Shown: positions 32,285-42,532, counted from the stretch's first letter. The stretch is 64,000 nucleotides of DNA from UBA946 sp031550725 (GCA_031550725.1 JAVBOH010000011.1:39307-103306), one strand, 5' to 3'. The notes: a model not told the origin generated them from the letters alone. Numbers and translations are program-made.

Positions 32285-33250
32285 TTACTTAGTATTATAA
32301 CACATTATTTTAGATTTGGCTACTATTTTTTTCGCACTATCAATAATTTTTTCAAATAGTATAATATTGTCTAAATAAATCCAATTAATTCGTTCATCTC
32401 GACGAAACCACGTGAGTTGTCTTTTAGCATATCTGCGAGAATTTTGCTTTATTCTGGAAATACAGTACAATAATTCCTCATCACCCTCAAAATATGGCAC
32501 TAATTCTTTATAACCAATAGCCTGACAAGCAGTGCTAAGCTGTTCATTTTCAAAAACCTCACGACATTCTTCGAGCATACCATTTTCCATCATAATGTCA
32601 ACTCTTTGGTCAATTCTGTTATATAAAGCCTGTCTGTCCTCAAAGTTAAAACCAATCATACAAACATCATAAGGAGAGTTTTTACCCTTATTCTGCTCCT
32701 TATACTCACTGAATTTAAGTCCGGTAATCAAAAATATCTCTAACGCTCTGACAACTCGGATAACATTATTTGCCGAAACAGCAGCCGCAGTCAGTGGGTC
32801 AATATCCATCAAACGAGCGTGCATAGCCTCACAGCCAAATTCATCAACTTCAGCCATAAGCTTAGCACGAACAGCACCGTCTGTAACAGCATTATCGAAA
32901 TTCACATTATCAATTAGTGAGTTGATATAAAGTCCTGTACCGCCTGCAATTATAGGCATTTTTCCACGTGATGCAACCTCATCAATCACTGCTCTTGCAC
33001 ACTCCACATAATCAGCAACACTAAAGCCTTTATCCATCGGCACAAAGCTAATTAAGTGATGCGGTATGCCTTGCATTTCTTCTGCAGTTGGCTTTGCAGT
33101 TGAAATATCAAGCCCTTGATAAATCTGCATTGAGTCAGCAGAAATAACCTCACCATTATAAACCTTTGCAAGCTCAATGGCAAGTGCGGTTTTACCAGAT
33201 GCTGTTGGTCCGCAAACAACGATAACAGGTTGTTTTTTAATATCTGTCAT
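32285..33250 (-). CDS. miaA: tRNA dimethylallyltransferase
   Basis: Adds a dimethylallyl group to N6 of A37 in tRNAs reading codons that begin with U; MiaB (38727-40094, same block) then methylthiolates the product. The 321-residue protein has the P-loop GPTASGKTALAIEL at about 12-25, the SADSMQIYQGLDISTAKPT acceptor region and the IIAGGTGLYI motif. It follows mutL by 21 bp in the conserved mutL-miaA-hfq order. Confidence 0.96.
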   Translation of the reverse strand: MTDIKKQPVIVVCGPTASGKTALAIELAKVYNGEVISADSMQIYQGLDISTAKPTAEEMQGIPHHLISFVPMDKGFSVADYVECARAVIDEVASRGKMPIIAGGTGLYINSLIDNVNFDNAVTDGAVRAKLMAEVDEFGCEAMHARLMDIDPLTAAAVSANNVIRVVRALEIFLITGLKFSEYKEQNKGKNSPYDVCMIGFNFEDRQALYNRIDQRVDIMMENGMLEECREVFENEQLSTACQAIGYKELVPYFEGDEELLYCISRIKQNSRRYAKRQLTWFRRDERINWIYLDNIILFEKIIDSAKKIVAKSKIMCYNTK

Positions 33251-33271
33251 AAGAACATATCCTTTTATTTT

Positions 33272-35269
33272 TTATACAATTCTCTTAAAATTCTTTTCGA
33301 GTTCACGCTTTGTAATCTTGAACATAACTGGGCGTCCATGCGGACAATACCTTATTGTTTCATCGATCAATAACGTCCTTACGATCTCTGCAAGCTCCTT
33401 TGTGGATGAAATATCATTAGCCTTAATAGCCGCTTTGCAAGCAATTGAATGATAAATATCATCAAGAATTTCAGGGCTTGGATTGTTTCGGTTTTCACAG
33501 ATATTATGTGCCGTTTCAGCCATAATATAAGCAGGGTCACAGCCATCAAGAATAGTCGGTATACCGCAAACTGTAACGCTAGTTTTTGATGTAATCTCAA
33601 ACGCAAAGCCTATATCTTCAGCAAGCTTTCGGTTATCATTTAAAGCCTCAACTTCCTCATATGTAAGCTCGATATCATCAGGACGTAATAGCAGCTGACA
33701 TTCAAGTGTCTGATTACCAGACTTAAGACGTTCAAAAATAATACGTTCATGTGCGGCATGCTTATCGACAAAGATAATTTCATCGTCTATTTCGGCAATA
33801 ATATAGTTCTTGAAAGCCTCACCTATTACTCGGAAAAATATCTCCTTTTGAACTTCGTCAGGTATATTTTCAAGTAAATCCAAAACTTCAGTCGGAGCAG
33901 CCACAGGCTCATTTTTGCTAACAAATGACTGGTTCGATATATACTTAAACTCTTTATTTTCTGCTACTGGTTTTAATTCATCAATAGTTACATCATCAAC
34001 CGATTTTTCCACATTATCAACTGCTCTTTTAATAGGTATATCAGTCATTTTTTCGGTATATGATATTTCATTCACAGTTGATTTGGGTTCAATAATATTT
34101 TCCTTAACTGCAACACATTCCACAACTGGTTTATTCACAGGACGATTGGAAATTTCAGATATTATCGGTGTAGTTTTAATTGCTGTCTGCACATATTCAG
34201 GTGGATTTTCAAAAAATGGTTTTCTTGTATAATCTTCGACAGTTTTTTTGCGTTCAGGAAGTTTAATTTCAGCAGGCTTGCTATCCATAAGAATAGCATT
34301 TTTAACAGAAAAATAAACAGCATCACGTATAATATGCTCATCGGAAAAACGCACTTCAATTTTCGCAGGATGCACATTAACATCAAGGATATTTGGCGGT
34401 ACAGTCATTCGCAGCACACAAGCCGGAAATTTACCCTCCATGATAGTATTTTTATATGCCTCCTCAAGTGCTGTCATGCAAGCAAAAGTCTTGACATATC
34501 TGCCGTTTATGAAAAAATACTGGAATGTTCGCTTTGGACGGCAAAATAACGGTTTGACAGTAAATCCATCAATTTTTATACCGTTCAAGTTATAATCAAC
34601 AGGTATCATTGATGCAGCAAACTGCTTTCCCATAACGGCATACACGGACGAGTACAGCTCGTTATCTCCTGCTGTAACAAATTCCTGTCTGTTGTCACGA
34701 ATAAATTTAAACGATATTTCAGGATGTGATATAGCTATTTTGTTTGCGATATCTGCAATTGCATTTCCTTCCGCAACATCTTTTTTAAGAAATTTCAACC
34801 GTGCAGGAACGTTATAAAAAATATCACGAACAATTATTGTTGTACCGTTTCGGCATCCGCACTGCTCAAGAGCAGTTTCCTCTGTACCCTCTATGACATA
34901 TCGAATACCATAATCTGAATCAGCAGTTTTAGACATAACCTCAACTTTTGCTACTGCACATATTGATGCTAAAGCCTCACCTCTAAACCCAAGTGTAGAG
35001 ATTTTATCAAGGTCATCCTTTTCACTGATTTTGCTTGTGGCATGACGAAGAAAGGCGGTCGGAACATCCTCTGGTGAAATTCCACAGCCATTGTCAGCAA
35101 CACGGATATATGAAACACCGCCTTGCTTGATTTCAATTGTAATATTATCCGCACCGCTGTCGATTGCATTTTCGACAAGCTCTTTTATAATTGATGCAGG
35201 ACGTTCGATAACCTCTCCTGCGGCAATTATTTCGGCGGTTTCTTTGTTTAAAACTTTAACTTTTGGCAT
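33272..35269 (-). CDS. mutL: DNA mismatch repair protein MutL
   Basis: Links MutS recognition to downstream repair steps. The 665-residue protein has the GHKL ATPase: AAGEVIERPASIIKELVENAIDSGA-type motif I, DNGCGI and TLGFRGEALASI. A variable linker (about 340-470) follows, then the C-terminal dimerisation/endonuclease domain with FVDKHAAHERIIFERLK (a DKHAxxER version of the metal-binding motif, where DQHAxxER is usual), SIACKAAIKAND and CPHGRP. These suggest an active nicking endonuclease, as expected in a genome without MutH. It lies 165 bp after mutS. Confidence 0.96.
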   Translation of the reverse strand: MPKVKVLNKETAEIIAAGEVIERPASIIKELVENAIDSGADNITIEIKQGGVSYIRVADNGCGISPEDVPTAFLRHATSKISEKDDLDKISTLGFRGEALASICAVAKVEVMSKTADSDYGIRYVIEGTEETALEQCGCRNGTTIIVRDIFYNVPARLKFLKKDVAEGNAIADIANKIAISHPEISFKFIRDNRQEFVTAGDNELYSSVYAVMGKQFAASMIPVDYNLNGIKIDGFTVKPLFCRPKRTFQYFFINGRYVKTFACMTALEEAYKNTIMEGKFPACVLRMTVPPNILDVNVHPAKIEVRFSDEHIIRDAVYFSVKNAILMDSKPAEIKLPERKKTVEDYTRKPFFENPPEYVQTAIKTTPIISEISNRPVNKPVVECVAVKENIIEPKSTVNEISYTEKMTDIPIKRAVDNVEKSVDDVTIDELKPVAENKEFKYISNQSFVSKNEPVAAPTEVLDLLENIPDEVQKEIFFRVIGEAFKNYIIAEIDDEIIFVDKHAAHERIIFERLKSGNQTLECQLLLRPDDIELTYEEVEALNDNRKLAEDIGFAFEITSKTSVTVCGIPTILDGCDPAYIMAETAHNICENRNNPSPEILDDIYHSIACKAAIKANDISSTKELAEIVRTLLIDETIRYCPHGRPVMFKITKRELEKNFKRIV

Positions 35270-35384
35270 ATTGCTCCCTGTTGTAGTTTTTATGGTTTAA
35301 ATACCATTCATTTTTATTAAATTTTATATAGTTATTTTGTGATGTTATTGCGATGTTTTATAATATAAATAAGTCATATGCGAC

Positions 35385-35406
35385 GGAGCGACGAGGGCGT
35401 CGCTCC
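35385..35406. repeat. Second family of intergenic palindromic repeat (mutS-mutL gap)
   Basis: GGAGCGACG-AGGG-CGTCGCTCC, embedded in GC-rich sequence that contrasts with the AT-rich surroundings, ending CCTAC like the other repeats. It lies in the 165-bp gap between mutS and mutL and may affect read-through. Confidence 0.75.
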
Positions 35407-35434
35407 CTACAAACTTGTAAATGTTACATTAACC

Positions 35435-38047
35435 TTATTTCAACATCCTTGCAAGTTCTGATAAAAACAGTTTTGCCTCTGTTTCACTAAGTTCATCAAC
35501 ATTAGTTTTTCTAATTCTGTCAATAATTATATCATCACCGATAGAGCCAAATGAAATCTGTCCGTTTGTATCCTCAATTTTTTTATTTGTGCTGTTTTCC
35601 TGCTCCATCTTTACAAGCAGTGACTTAGCACGACTTAACACCTTGCTCGGCAGTCCTGCAAGCTTTGCAACCTCAATACCATAGCTGTCATCAACACCGC
35701 CACGAACAATTTTGTGTAAAAATCTTATACTGTCGCCATGCTTTTTAACTGCGACACTGAAATTTTTGATGCCGTCAATCTCACCCTCAAGCTTAATAAG
35801 CTCATGATAATGAGTAGCAAAAAGTGTCTTGCACCCAAGTGACCTAGCACCTGCTATATACTCCGCAACTGCTGTTGCAATACTGATACCATCAAAGGTT
35901 GATGTTCCTCTGCCGACTTCATCAAGTATAACTAAACTGTTCTGCGTTGCATTGTTCAGTATATCCGCAACCTCACTCATCTCAACCATAAATGTTGACT
36001 GCCCTGCTGTTAAATCATCCGATGCACCAACTCTAGTAAAAATCTTATCAGCGATAGAAATTTTTGCATATGATGCAGGGACAAAACAACCCATCTGCGC
36101 CATCAGTGTTATCAAGGCTACTTGTCGCATAAATGTTGATTTACCAGACATATTAGGTCCTGTGATAATAGACATTCGGTTTTGCTTTGTATCAAGATAA
36201 ACATCATTCGGCACATACATCGTATCAGTCAGCATTAGCTCAACAACAGGATGACGACCATCCTTTATTTCAATGACACCATCAATGGCAATATCAGGCT
36301 TTACATACTCATTTTTCATTGATACATATGCAAATGAACAAAGGACATCAAGCTGTGCAATTGCTGACGCAGACTTCTGCACCTTAACAAGCTGTGTCGC
36401 AATAAAATCACGCACCTCGGTAAAAACCTCACCCTCAAGCGACAGCGCTTTGTCATTCGCACCAAGAATTTCATACTCGGCTTTCTTGAGGTCATCAGTG
36501 ATAAATCGTTCGCAGTTTGCAAGTGTCTGTTTTCTTATATAATGGTCAGGCACAAGGTCATAATATGATTTTGTTACCTCAATATAATAGCCAAAAATTC
36601 TGTTATATCCAAGCTTTATATTTTTTATGCCAGTAGCCTCACGCTCTTTTGCCTCGATTTCATCAAGAATACCCTTGCCGTTTGCAATGATATCCCTTAG
36701 CCTGTCAAGCTCGTCTGTGAATCCATCCTTAATGACACCGCCATCCTTAACGGAAACAGGCGGCTCATCCACGATAGCATTTTCTATAAGGTTTGAGATT
36801 TCATCAAGGGTATCTATATCATCATTAAGCTCACACAAAAGCTTTGATGTAAACTGTGCAAGTACTTGCTTTATCGCAGGCAATTGCAATGCTGTTATAG
36901 ATAAAGCTTTCAAGTCACGTGGGGTTGCAGTTTTATACATTACCCTTGTCATAAGACGTTCAATATCATAAACCTTTGAAAGCAAATCTGATAAATCCTG
37001 CTGCAAAACTGATTTTTTGCATAGCTGTTCAACCGCATCAAGACGATTAATTATCATCGCAGGCTTAATAAGCGGCTGCTCGATATAAGTTTTTAGCAGT
37101 CGCTTGCCCATCGATGTGCCTGTGTTATCAAGTACCCACATCAAGCTGCCTTTTTTCTCTTTATTACGCAAGGTTTCTGTTAGTTCAAGGTTGCGTCTTG
37201 CTGTCAAATCAAGCTCCATAAAACGCTTGTCTGTATATTGCTTTATATCTGTAAATCTGCCTATCAGCGCCTTTTGTGTATCGGAAATATAGTCAAAAAG
37301 TCCGCACGCACATGATGTTTCAGTTGTACCGTCCTTTAATCCTATTTCAGTTAATTCAGACACATTAAACTGCTTTAAAACTGTGTTCGCATTTAAAGAA
37401 GTGTCAAAGCATTCATCATCCAAAAGCTGTGATGAGGCGTTAAGCTTGTCACGTATAAAGTCATTCGCTTGCTTAAATTCCAAAAACTCACGGTTATATA
37501 AAATTTCAACTGGAGAAAACCTCGATATCTCATTTATAACGTCATGTTCAAGTGTTTTTCCTGATTTTGAAAATAAATGCACCTCGCCTGTTGAAATATC
37601 AGCAAAGCAAATTGAACATTCCTCACCATGCAAAAAAACAGAGCAAATATAGTTATTCTTTGATTCATCAAGCAAATTATTTTCTGTTAAAGTACCCGCA
37701 GTTACGATTCGAACAACATCACGCTCAACAATGCCTTTTGATTCCTTTGGATCTGTTAGCTGTTCACAAATTGCAACCCTATGTCCTAGATCAATTAAAC
37801 GCTTTATGTACATTTCGGCACTATGATATGGAATGCCGCACATTGGTGCACGTTCGGAAAGTCCGCAGTCCCTGCCTGTTAAAGTTAGTTCAAGCTCTTT
37901 TGACACGACTAAAGCATCATCAAAAAACATCTCATAAAAATCACCCAGACGATAAAAAAGCACATAGTTTTCATATTTGCTTTTAACGCCGAAATATTGT
38001 TTCATCATAGGTGATAATGCGTTCATATCTATATCATTAGGCATCAT
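35435..38047 (-). CDS. mutS: DNA mismatch repair protein MutS
   Basis: Recognises mismatches and small loops. The 870-residue protein has the N-terminal mismatch-binding domain with the FYEMF motif in YRLGDFYEMFFDDA (Phe and Glu contact the mismatch), connector, lever and clamp domains, and the ABC-type ATPase with Walker A GPNMSGKSTFMRQ, STFMVEMSEVADIL and Walker B LVILDEVGRGTSTFDG. The start ATG 38047 is seven bases after AAAGGA. It follows ylbF and precedes mutL on the same strand. Confidence 0.97.
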   Translation of the reverse strand: MMPNDIDMNALSPMMKQYFGVKSKYENYVLFYRLGDFYEMFFDDALVVSKELELTLTGRDCGLSERAPMCGIPYHSAEMYIKRLIDLGHRVAICEQLTDPKESKGIVERDVVRIVTAGTLTENNLLDESKNNYICSVFLHGEECSICFADISTGEVHLFSKSGKTLEHDVINEISRFSPVEILYNREFLEFKQANDFIRDKLNASSQLLDDECFDTSLNANTVLKQFNVSELTEIGLKDGTTETSCACGLFDYISDTQKALIGRFTDIKQYTDKRFMELDLTARRNLELTETLRNKEKKGSLMWVLDNTGTSMGKRLLKTYIEQPLIKPAMIINRLDAVEQLCKKSVLQQDLSDLLSKVYDIERLMTRVMYKTATPRDLKALSITALQLPAIKQVLAQFTSKLLCELNDDIDTLDEISNLIENAIVDEPPVSVKDGGVIKDGFTDELDRLRDIIANGKGILDEIEAKEREATGIKNIKLGYNRIFGYYIEVTKSYYDLVPDHYIRKQTLANCERFITDDLKKAEYEILGANDKALSLEGEVFTEVRDFIATQLVKVQKSASAIAQLDVLCSFAYVSMKNEYVKPDIAIDGVIEIKDGRHPVVELMLTDTMYVPNDVYLDTKQNRMSIITGPNMSGKSTFMRQVALITLMAQMGCFVPASYAKISIADKIFTRVGASDDLTAGQSTFMVEMSEVADILNNATQNSLVILDEVGRGTSTFDGISIATAVAEYIAGARSLGCKTLFATHYHELIKLEGEIDGIKNFSVAVKKHGDSIRFLHKIVRGGVDDSYGIEVAKLAGLPSKVLSRAKSLLVKMEQENSTNKKIEDTNGQISFGSIGDDIIIDRIRKTNVDELSETEAKLFLSELARMLK

Positions 38048-38236
38048 TTTTTAGTCCTTTCAAATCTTTCATTCAATATAATATCATTTCCAAAAACAAG
38101 TTTTAATTTTGCTCTTGGAAATGGCATTATATAGTTGTTTACACCTTTGGTTCAAACAGGAGCACACTATACTGTTAAACAGAACATTCATACCACCCTT
38201 TAAAATCAAGGATGGTATGATAATTCTAAAATCAAA

Positions 38237-38650
38237 TTAATTGCATCCGCTGCATGATGAACAGCTGCCGCCGCATGATGACTGTGGCTGAACAGATGGA
38301 CAGGTTGCAGGGTCTTCACCGTTTGCAGAAAGGGTAATAATCATATTAACCTGTCCTAGCAAATCATCCATTGCATCCTTTGCATTGTTATATGCAGCCA
38401 TATTTTCATTAGCCATGATATTGCCATACAAAGACTTGATTTCATTATCAAGTGCTGCAATATCCTCAGAACTCTTATCAGACTTGGAAACCTCTGTATT
38501 TAACTTAACTCTAAGCAAATTAAAGTCGCCTATCATCTTCTGTAAATCCTCGTCAGCATCGTTAGCTTCCTTTGCCTTGTAGTAGTTAGTATAACGGTCG
38601 TCCTGCTGTATTAGCTTGCCGACTTCTCTTGCCATTTCAATAGCGTCCAT
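38237..38650 (-). CDS. ylbF: YlbF/RicF-family protein with Cys-rich tail
   Basis: A 137-residue helical YlbF/YmcA-family protein. In Bacillus, YlbF forms the Y-complex with YmcA and YaaT; the complex carries [4Fe-4S] clusters, guides RNase Y-dependent mRNA maturation and affects sporulation and competence. ATG 38650 is nine bases from AAAGGAG; the frame extends 30 codons upstream without support. The C-terminal end, CGGSCSSCSGCN, has four Cys in ten residues and could be the cluster ligand site. It lies between miaB and mutS. Confidence 0.88.
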   Translation of the reverse strand: MDAIEMAREVGKLIQQDDRYTNYYKAKEANDADEDLQKMIGDFNLLRVKLNTEVSKSDKSSEDIAALDNEIKSLYGNIMANENMAAYNNAKDAMDDLLGQVNMIITLSANGEDPATCPSVQPQSSCGGSCSSCSGCN

Positions 38651-38726
38651 AGTTTTGTACTCCTTTATAAAAATTAAATTTATATATATTATAGAATCAT
38701 GCAACCGCATAAATCCGTAATAATCA

Positions 38727-40094
38727 TTATAGAATGTCACCCTTTAACGCCCATACACAAGTGTCATTAATCTTGACTTTTTTACGCTCACCGATAAGCG
38801 ATAAATCATCTGATTTTACTTCAACTATGATAAATTCATCACACTTGCCACTAATAAAACCTTTAGTCTTGCTTTCTCCATCAAACAGCACTTCAACAGT
38901 TTTCCCAACAAATCTTTTATTGCGTATTGTTGCAATTTCACGCTGCTTTTCAAGTAAAATTCTTAGCCATTTTGTTTTATCCTCGTCAGAAGTTTTATCG
39001 TCAATCAAAGCAGCCTTTGTGCCTGTCCTTTTTGAATATATAAATGAAAAGACATTCTCATATTTAACATACTCAATAGCCTTTAGAGTTTCACAAAAGT
39101 CCTCATAGGTTTCATTCGGAAAGCCTACAATAATATCTGTACTAAATGAAAAATCAGGCATTATTTTTCTTGCATAATCAACCACTTCAAGATATTTTTC
39201 GATTGTATATTTTCTGTTCATTGCATCTAGTATACGGTTACTTCCTGACTGTAACGGCAAATGCAAATGCTTGCAAATTTTATCACATTCAGCAATTGTA
39301 TCAATCAACTCGAAGTCCGCATCCTTTGGATGTGATGACATAAATCTTATTTTGAAATCACCATCAATATCATTTATCATGTGTAACAGCTTTGAAAAAT
39401 TAATAGGGGTATCAAGTCCAAGTCCATATGAATTAACATTTTGCCCCAGCAGCATTATTTCTTTATACCCAAGCTTAGCAAGTGACTTAATTTCCGTAAT
39501 TATAGCATCAGGCTCACGGCTTCGTTCACGTCCACGCACATATGGCACTATACAGTATGAGCAAAAGTTGTTGCAGCCATACATTATTGGTACGCTCGCT
39601 TTAACGTTATCCATTCTCTTAACTGGGATGTTTTCAGCAATTTTCAAGCCATATTCTTCAGTTGCACATACAAATTTTCTGCCATCAAGCACCTCAAATA
39701 AAAGCCTTGGAAGCTCATCAAGTGCAAATGTACCAAAAATTAAATCAACCTGCTTATATGTACTTTTAATCTTTTGGACAACGTGCTCCTCCTGCGCCAT
39801 ACAGCCACAAATACCAATAATCAAATTTGGATTTTTTTCTTTAAGGTGTTTAAGTTCGCCTATAAGTCCATACACCTTTAATTCGGCATTTTCCCTGACA
39901 GCACAAGTATTATAAATGATAATATCGGAACTTGAAATATCATTAGCAATTCCGCATCCTAGACTGCAAAGCGTTCCTGCGATTTTCTCACCGTCGCTGA
40001 CATTCTGCATACAGCCAAAGCTATGCACATAACAAAGCATTGGGGTATCACGTTTTGAAAGAATTCCCTGCACCTTTTCTCTATATGAAAGCAA
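38727..40094 (-). CDS. miaB: tRNA-2-methylthio-N6-dimethylallyladenosine synthase MiaB
   Basis: Radical SAM methylthiotransferase acting on i6A37 of tRNA after MiaA. The 455-residue protein has the N-terminal MTTase domain with three cluster cysteines (SFGCMQNVSD, YNTCAVRENA, IGICGCMAQ), the radical SAM motif CNNFCSYCIVPYVRGRERSR and a C-terminal TRAM domain (about 390-450). The start is TTG 40094, nine bases after AGGAG; no ATG fits. It opens the long minus-strand block. Confidence 0.95.
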   Translation of the reverse strand: MLSYREKVQGILSKRDTPMLCYVHSFGCMQNVSDGEKIAGTLCSLGCGIANDISSSDIIIYNTCAVRENAELKVYGLIGELKHLKEKNPNLIIGICGCMAQEEHVVQKIKSTYKQVDLIFGTFALDELPRLLFEVLDGRKFVCATEEYGLKIAENIPVKRMDNVKASVPIMYGCNNFCSYCIVPYVRGRERSREPDAIITEIKSLAKLGYKEIMLLGQNVNSYGLGLDTPINFSKLLHMINDIDGDFKIRFMSSHPKDADFELIDTIAECDKICKHLHLPLQSGSNRILDAMNRKYTIEKYLEVVDYARKIMPDFSFSTDIIVGFPNETYEDFCETLKAIEYVKYENVFSFIYSKRTGTKAALIDDKTSDEDKTKWLRILLEKQREIATIRNKRFVGKTVEVLFDGESKTKGFISGKCDEFIIVEVKSDDLSLIGERKKVKINDTCVWALKGDIL

Positions 40095-40197
40095 TTTTTT
40101 ATGCTCCTATCTGCAAAAATAAATACACTATATATTATAACATTTTTCTATAAAAATTGCAACCATCTTATCAGAAATTTTCAGATATCATCATTCA

Positions 40198-41058
40198 TCA
40201 TTCAATACTGTTAACGTTTTCCTCATTCATGTACATATATGGCAGTTCAATAATATTTGCACCGCCAACATATGAATCATGCCATGCGTTATATTCTGTG
40301 ACATCGACAGGCTGTACATCACTTTTAAAATTTCCTTCTGTACAAATATAATATACAAATCCTGAATTGCTTACATCTATTTCGTCAGGATATATTTTAT
40401 CGTCTGGAAAAAGATCACCCTCTGTCATTGATTTATCCCACGCATCAACAAAGCCTACTTCATTGTAAGAATTTGTTTCAGAATCATACTGGTGCATGGA
40501 ATATGCCCAGAAGTCGCCTGCCAAGCCTTGATTGTGAGCTGCTTTTACCTTAATAATTCCATTATCAAAAAAAATAAACGATGGAAATGCTAAAAATTCT
40601 ATCATTATACTGCCTGCGCTATCATAGCCATAAACGAATCCACGCTCTCCTGCTGTTGCTGTTTGCGTAAATAACACAACTAACTCATCATTGCCATCAT
40701 TATCTACGTCATAAACAGCAAAAGTATTATTATTCATATCATAACCACTTAACCAATCAGCTTGTAATTTTTGAAAATCATAAAAATTATAATCGTAATA
40801 TATATCCCTCAAAATCTCACCATAAGACTGTGGGATTTTTTCATTTACGATTTCTGCCGATGTTTCTGTTGTTTCTGATGTTACACTTGTACTTTGCGTG
40901 TTGGCTTTTGTTGTTGTAGTTTCGGATGTTGTGGTTTCGGATATTGTTTCTGTGGCTGATGTGTCAGTAGTTGTTTCTGTGACAGACGTTTCATTTGAAC
41001 AGCCGCTTAATGATAGCATTAAAAATGCCAGTAAAAATGCAGATATTTGTTTTTTCAT
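40198..41058 (-). CDS. Lipoprotein with Thr-rich linker and FG-GAP-like segment
   Basis: Function unknown. A 286-residue lipoprotein: signal peptide with lipobox LSGC (Cys20), a Thr/Ser/Glu linker to about residue 72, then a globular domain with VYDVDNDGNDELVVLF, a calcium-binding-like DxDxDGxDE segment as found in FG-GAP/VCBS-type proteins, followed by repeated aromatic beta segments. A secreted surface protein sensing or binding ligand is plausible. It stands alone, convergent with nothing and divergent from ahcY. Confidence 0.72.
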   Translation of the reverse strand: MKKQISAFLLAFLMLSLSGCSNETSVTETTTDTSATETISETTTSETTTTKANTQSTSVTSETTETSAEIVNEKIPQSYGEILRDIYYDYNFYDFQKLQADWLSGYDMNNNTFAVYDVDNDGNDELVVLFTQTATAGERGFVYGYDSAGSIMIEFLAFPSFIFFDNGIIKVKAAHNQGLAGDFWAYSMHQYDSETNSYNEVGFVDAWDKSMTEGDLFPDDKIYPDEIDVSNSGFVYYICTEGNFKSDVQPVDVTEYNAWHDSYVGGANIIELPYMYMNEENVNSIE

Positions 41059-41153
41059 GAGTTTCTCCTTTGGTGTCTTGTTTTATATAAATATTATAAC
41101 ATATCATTTTATATTCGGCAACACAAGTGAGATATAAATTATCATTTTTATAT

Positions 41154-41182
41154 TTGACAAGCTAGGTAAAAAAAGGTATAAT
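41154..41182 (+). promoter_or_regulatory. Consensus sigma-A promoter for ahcY
   Basis: TTGACA (41154-41159), 17-bp spacer, TATAAT (41177-41182). The leader before the ribosome site is only about 20 nt, so an SAH riboswitch is not possible here. Confidence 0.85.
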
Positions 41183-41224
41183 GTATGTAAGTATTTCAAA
41201 ATATTTTTGAGAGGAAGTAATAAA

Positions 41225-42472
41225 ATGAACAGTGAAATTCGTGATATAAATTTATGGGAAAGCGGACAGCGCAAAATCGAATGGGTTAAGGCTAATATGC
41301 CGCTTTTGAGAAGTATCGAGGAGGAGTTTTCCGACACTAAGCCTTTTGCTAATCTAAAGGTTGCTTTGTCTGTGCATCTTGAGGCAAAAACCGCATACCT
41401 ATGTAAAGTTTTGGCTGCAGGCGGTGCTGAAATGTACATCACCGGCAGTAATCCACTTTCAACACAGGATGATGTTGCCGCATCTCTTGTGCATGACGGT
41501 TTGAATGTCTATGCATGGTATGATGCAACAGAAGAAGAATATCATCAGCATATTTCTCGTGTTATCGAGATTTCGCCTAATATTATCATTGATGACGGCG
41601 GCGACCTTGTTAACCTTATTCATAATGAACATCCTGAAAAAATCAAGGATGTTATTGGTGGCTGTGAGGAAACGACTACTGGTATTATCCGTCTTATTGC
41701 TATGAATAAAGCCAATAAGCTCAAGTTCCCTATGGTGCTTGTTAACAATGCTGACTGTAAGCATCTTTTCGATAACCGTTATGGTACTGGTCAGTCTGTT
41801 TGGGATGGCATTAACCGTACAACTAACCTTATCGTTGCTGGTAAAAATGTTGTTGTTGCTGGTTATGGATGGTGCGGTAAGGGTGTTGCTATGCGTGCTA
41901 AGGGTCTTGGCGCTGAGGTTATTGTAACTGAAGTTGACCCTATTAAAGCTATGGAGGCTGTAATGGACGGCTTTAAGGTTATGAAAATGGAGGAGGCTGC
42001 TAAGTACGGCGACTTCTTTGTAACTGTTACTGGATGCAGTGATGTTATTACCGAAAAGAGCTTTAATGTTATGAAAAACGGCGCTATTTGCTGTAATGCA
42101 GGGCATTTTGACTGCGAGGTTGATGTAGCGAGGCTTAGAGAAATTTCTGTCGAAACAAAGCTTGCCCGCAACAACATTCAAGGCTACAAGCTCCCTAACG
42201 GCAACTGGATTTATGTTATCGCAGAGGGTCGTCTTGTAAACTTGGCAGCAGGTGATGGTCACCCTGCTGAAATTATGGATATGAGCTTTGCAATTCAGGC
42301 TCTTTCAGCACTTCATCTTGTTAAGAATAAGGATAATCTTAACGATATGATTATTGATGTCCCTAAGTATGTTGATAATGAAGTTGCAAGACGTAAGCTT
42401 TTGTTCTGGGGTATGGAAATTGATAAGCTTACTCCTGAACAGGAAGTTTACTTATTTGGTGAGGCAGAATAA
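41225..42472 (+). CDS. ahcY: Adenosylhomocysteinase
   Basis: Hydrolyses S-adenosylhomocysteine to adenosine and homocysteine, relieving inhibition of SAM-dependent methyltransferases. From ATG 41225 it has 415 residues. Motifs: LSVHLEAKTAYLCKVLAAGGA, GCEETTTGIIRL, the NAD-binding VAGYGWCGKGVAMRAKGLGA and the C-terminal PAEIMDMSFAIQALS. GAGAGGAAG precedes ATG; the in-frame TTG at 41207 is upstream of it. Many Firmicutes use Pfs/LuxS instead, so this route is worth noting. Confidence 0.96.
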   Translation: MNSEIRDINLWESGQRKIEWVKANMPLLRSIEEEFSDTKPFANLKVALSVHLEAKTAYLCKVLAAGGAEMYITGSNPLSTQDDVAASLVHDGLNVYAWYDATEEEYHQHISRVIEISPNIIIDDGGDLVNLIHNEHPEKIKDVIGGCEETTTGIIRLIAMNKANKLKFPMVLVNNADCKHLFDNRYGTGQSVWDGINRTTNLIVAGKNVVVAGYGWCGKGVAMRAKGLGAEVIVTEVDPIKAMEAVMDGFKVMKMEEAAKYGDFFVTVTGCSDVITEKSFNVMKNGAICCNAGHFDCEVDVARLREISVETKLARNNIQGYKLPNGNWIYVIAEGRLVNLAAGDGHPAEIMDMSFAIQALSALHLVKNKDNLNDMIIDVPKYVDNEVARRKLLFWGMEIDKLTPEQEVYLFGEAE

Positions 42473-42481
42473 ATTATTTTT

Positions 42482-42520
42482 AAGGCATTACATTTTTACG
42501 TGTAATGCCTTATTTTTATT
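42482..42520 (+). terminator. Terminator of ahcY
   Basis: AAGGCATTACA / TGTAATGCCTT perfect 11-bp stem, followed by ATTTTTATT. Confidence 0.87.
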
Positions 42521-42532
42521 ACTGCAAAGAGA

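Noticed and set aside
41459..42262. 267-codon minus-strand frame opposite ahcY
   Set aside because: The plus strand encodes a complete adenosylhomocysteinase; the antisense frame has no start context and no recognisable motif.
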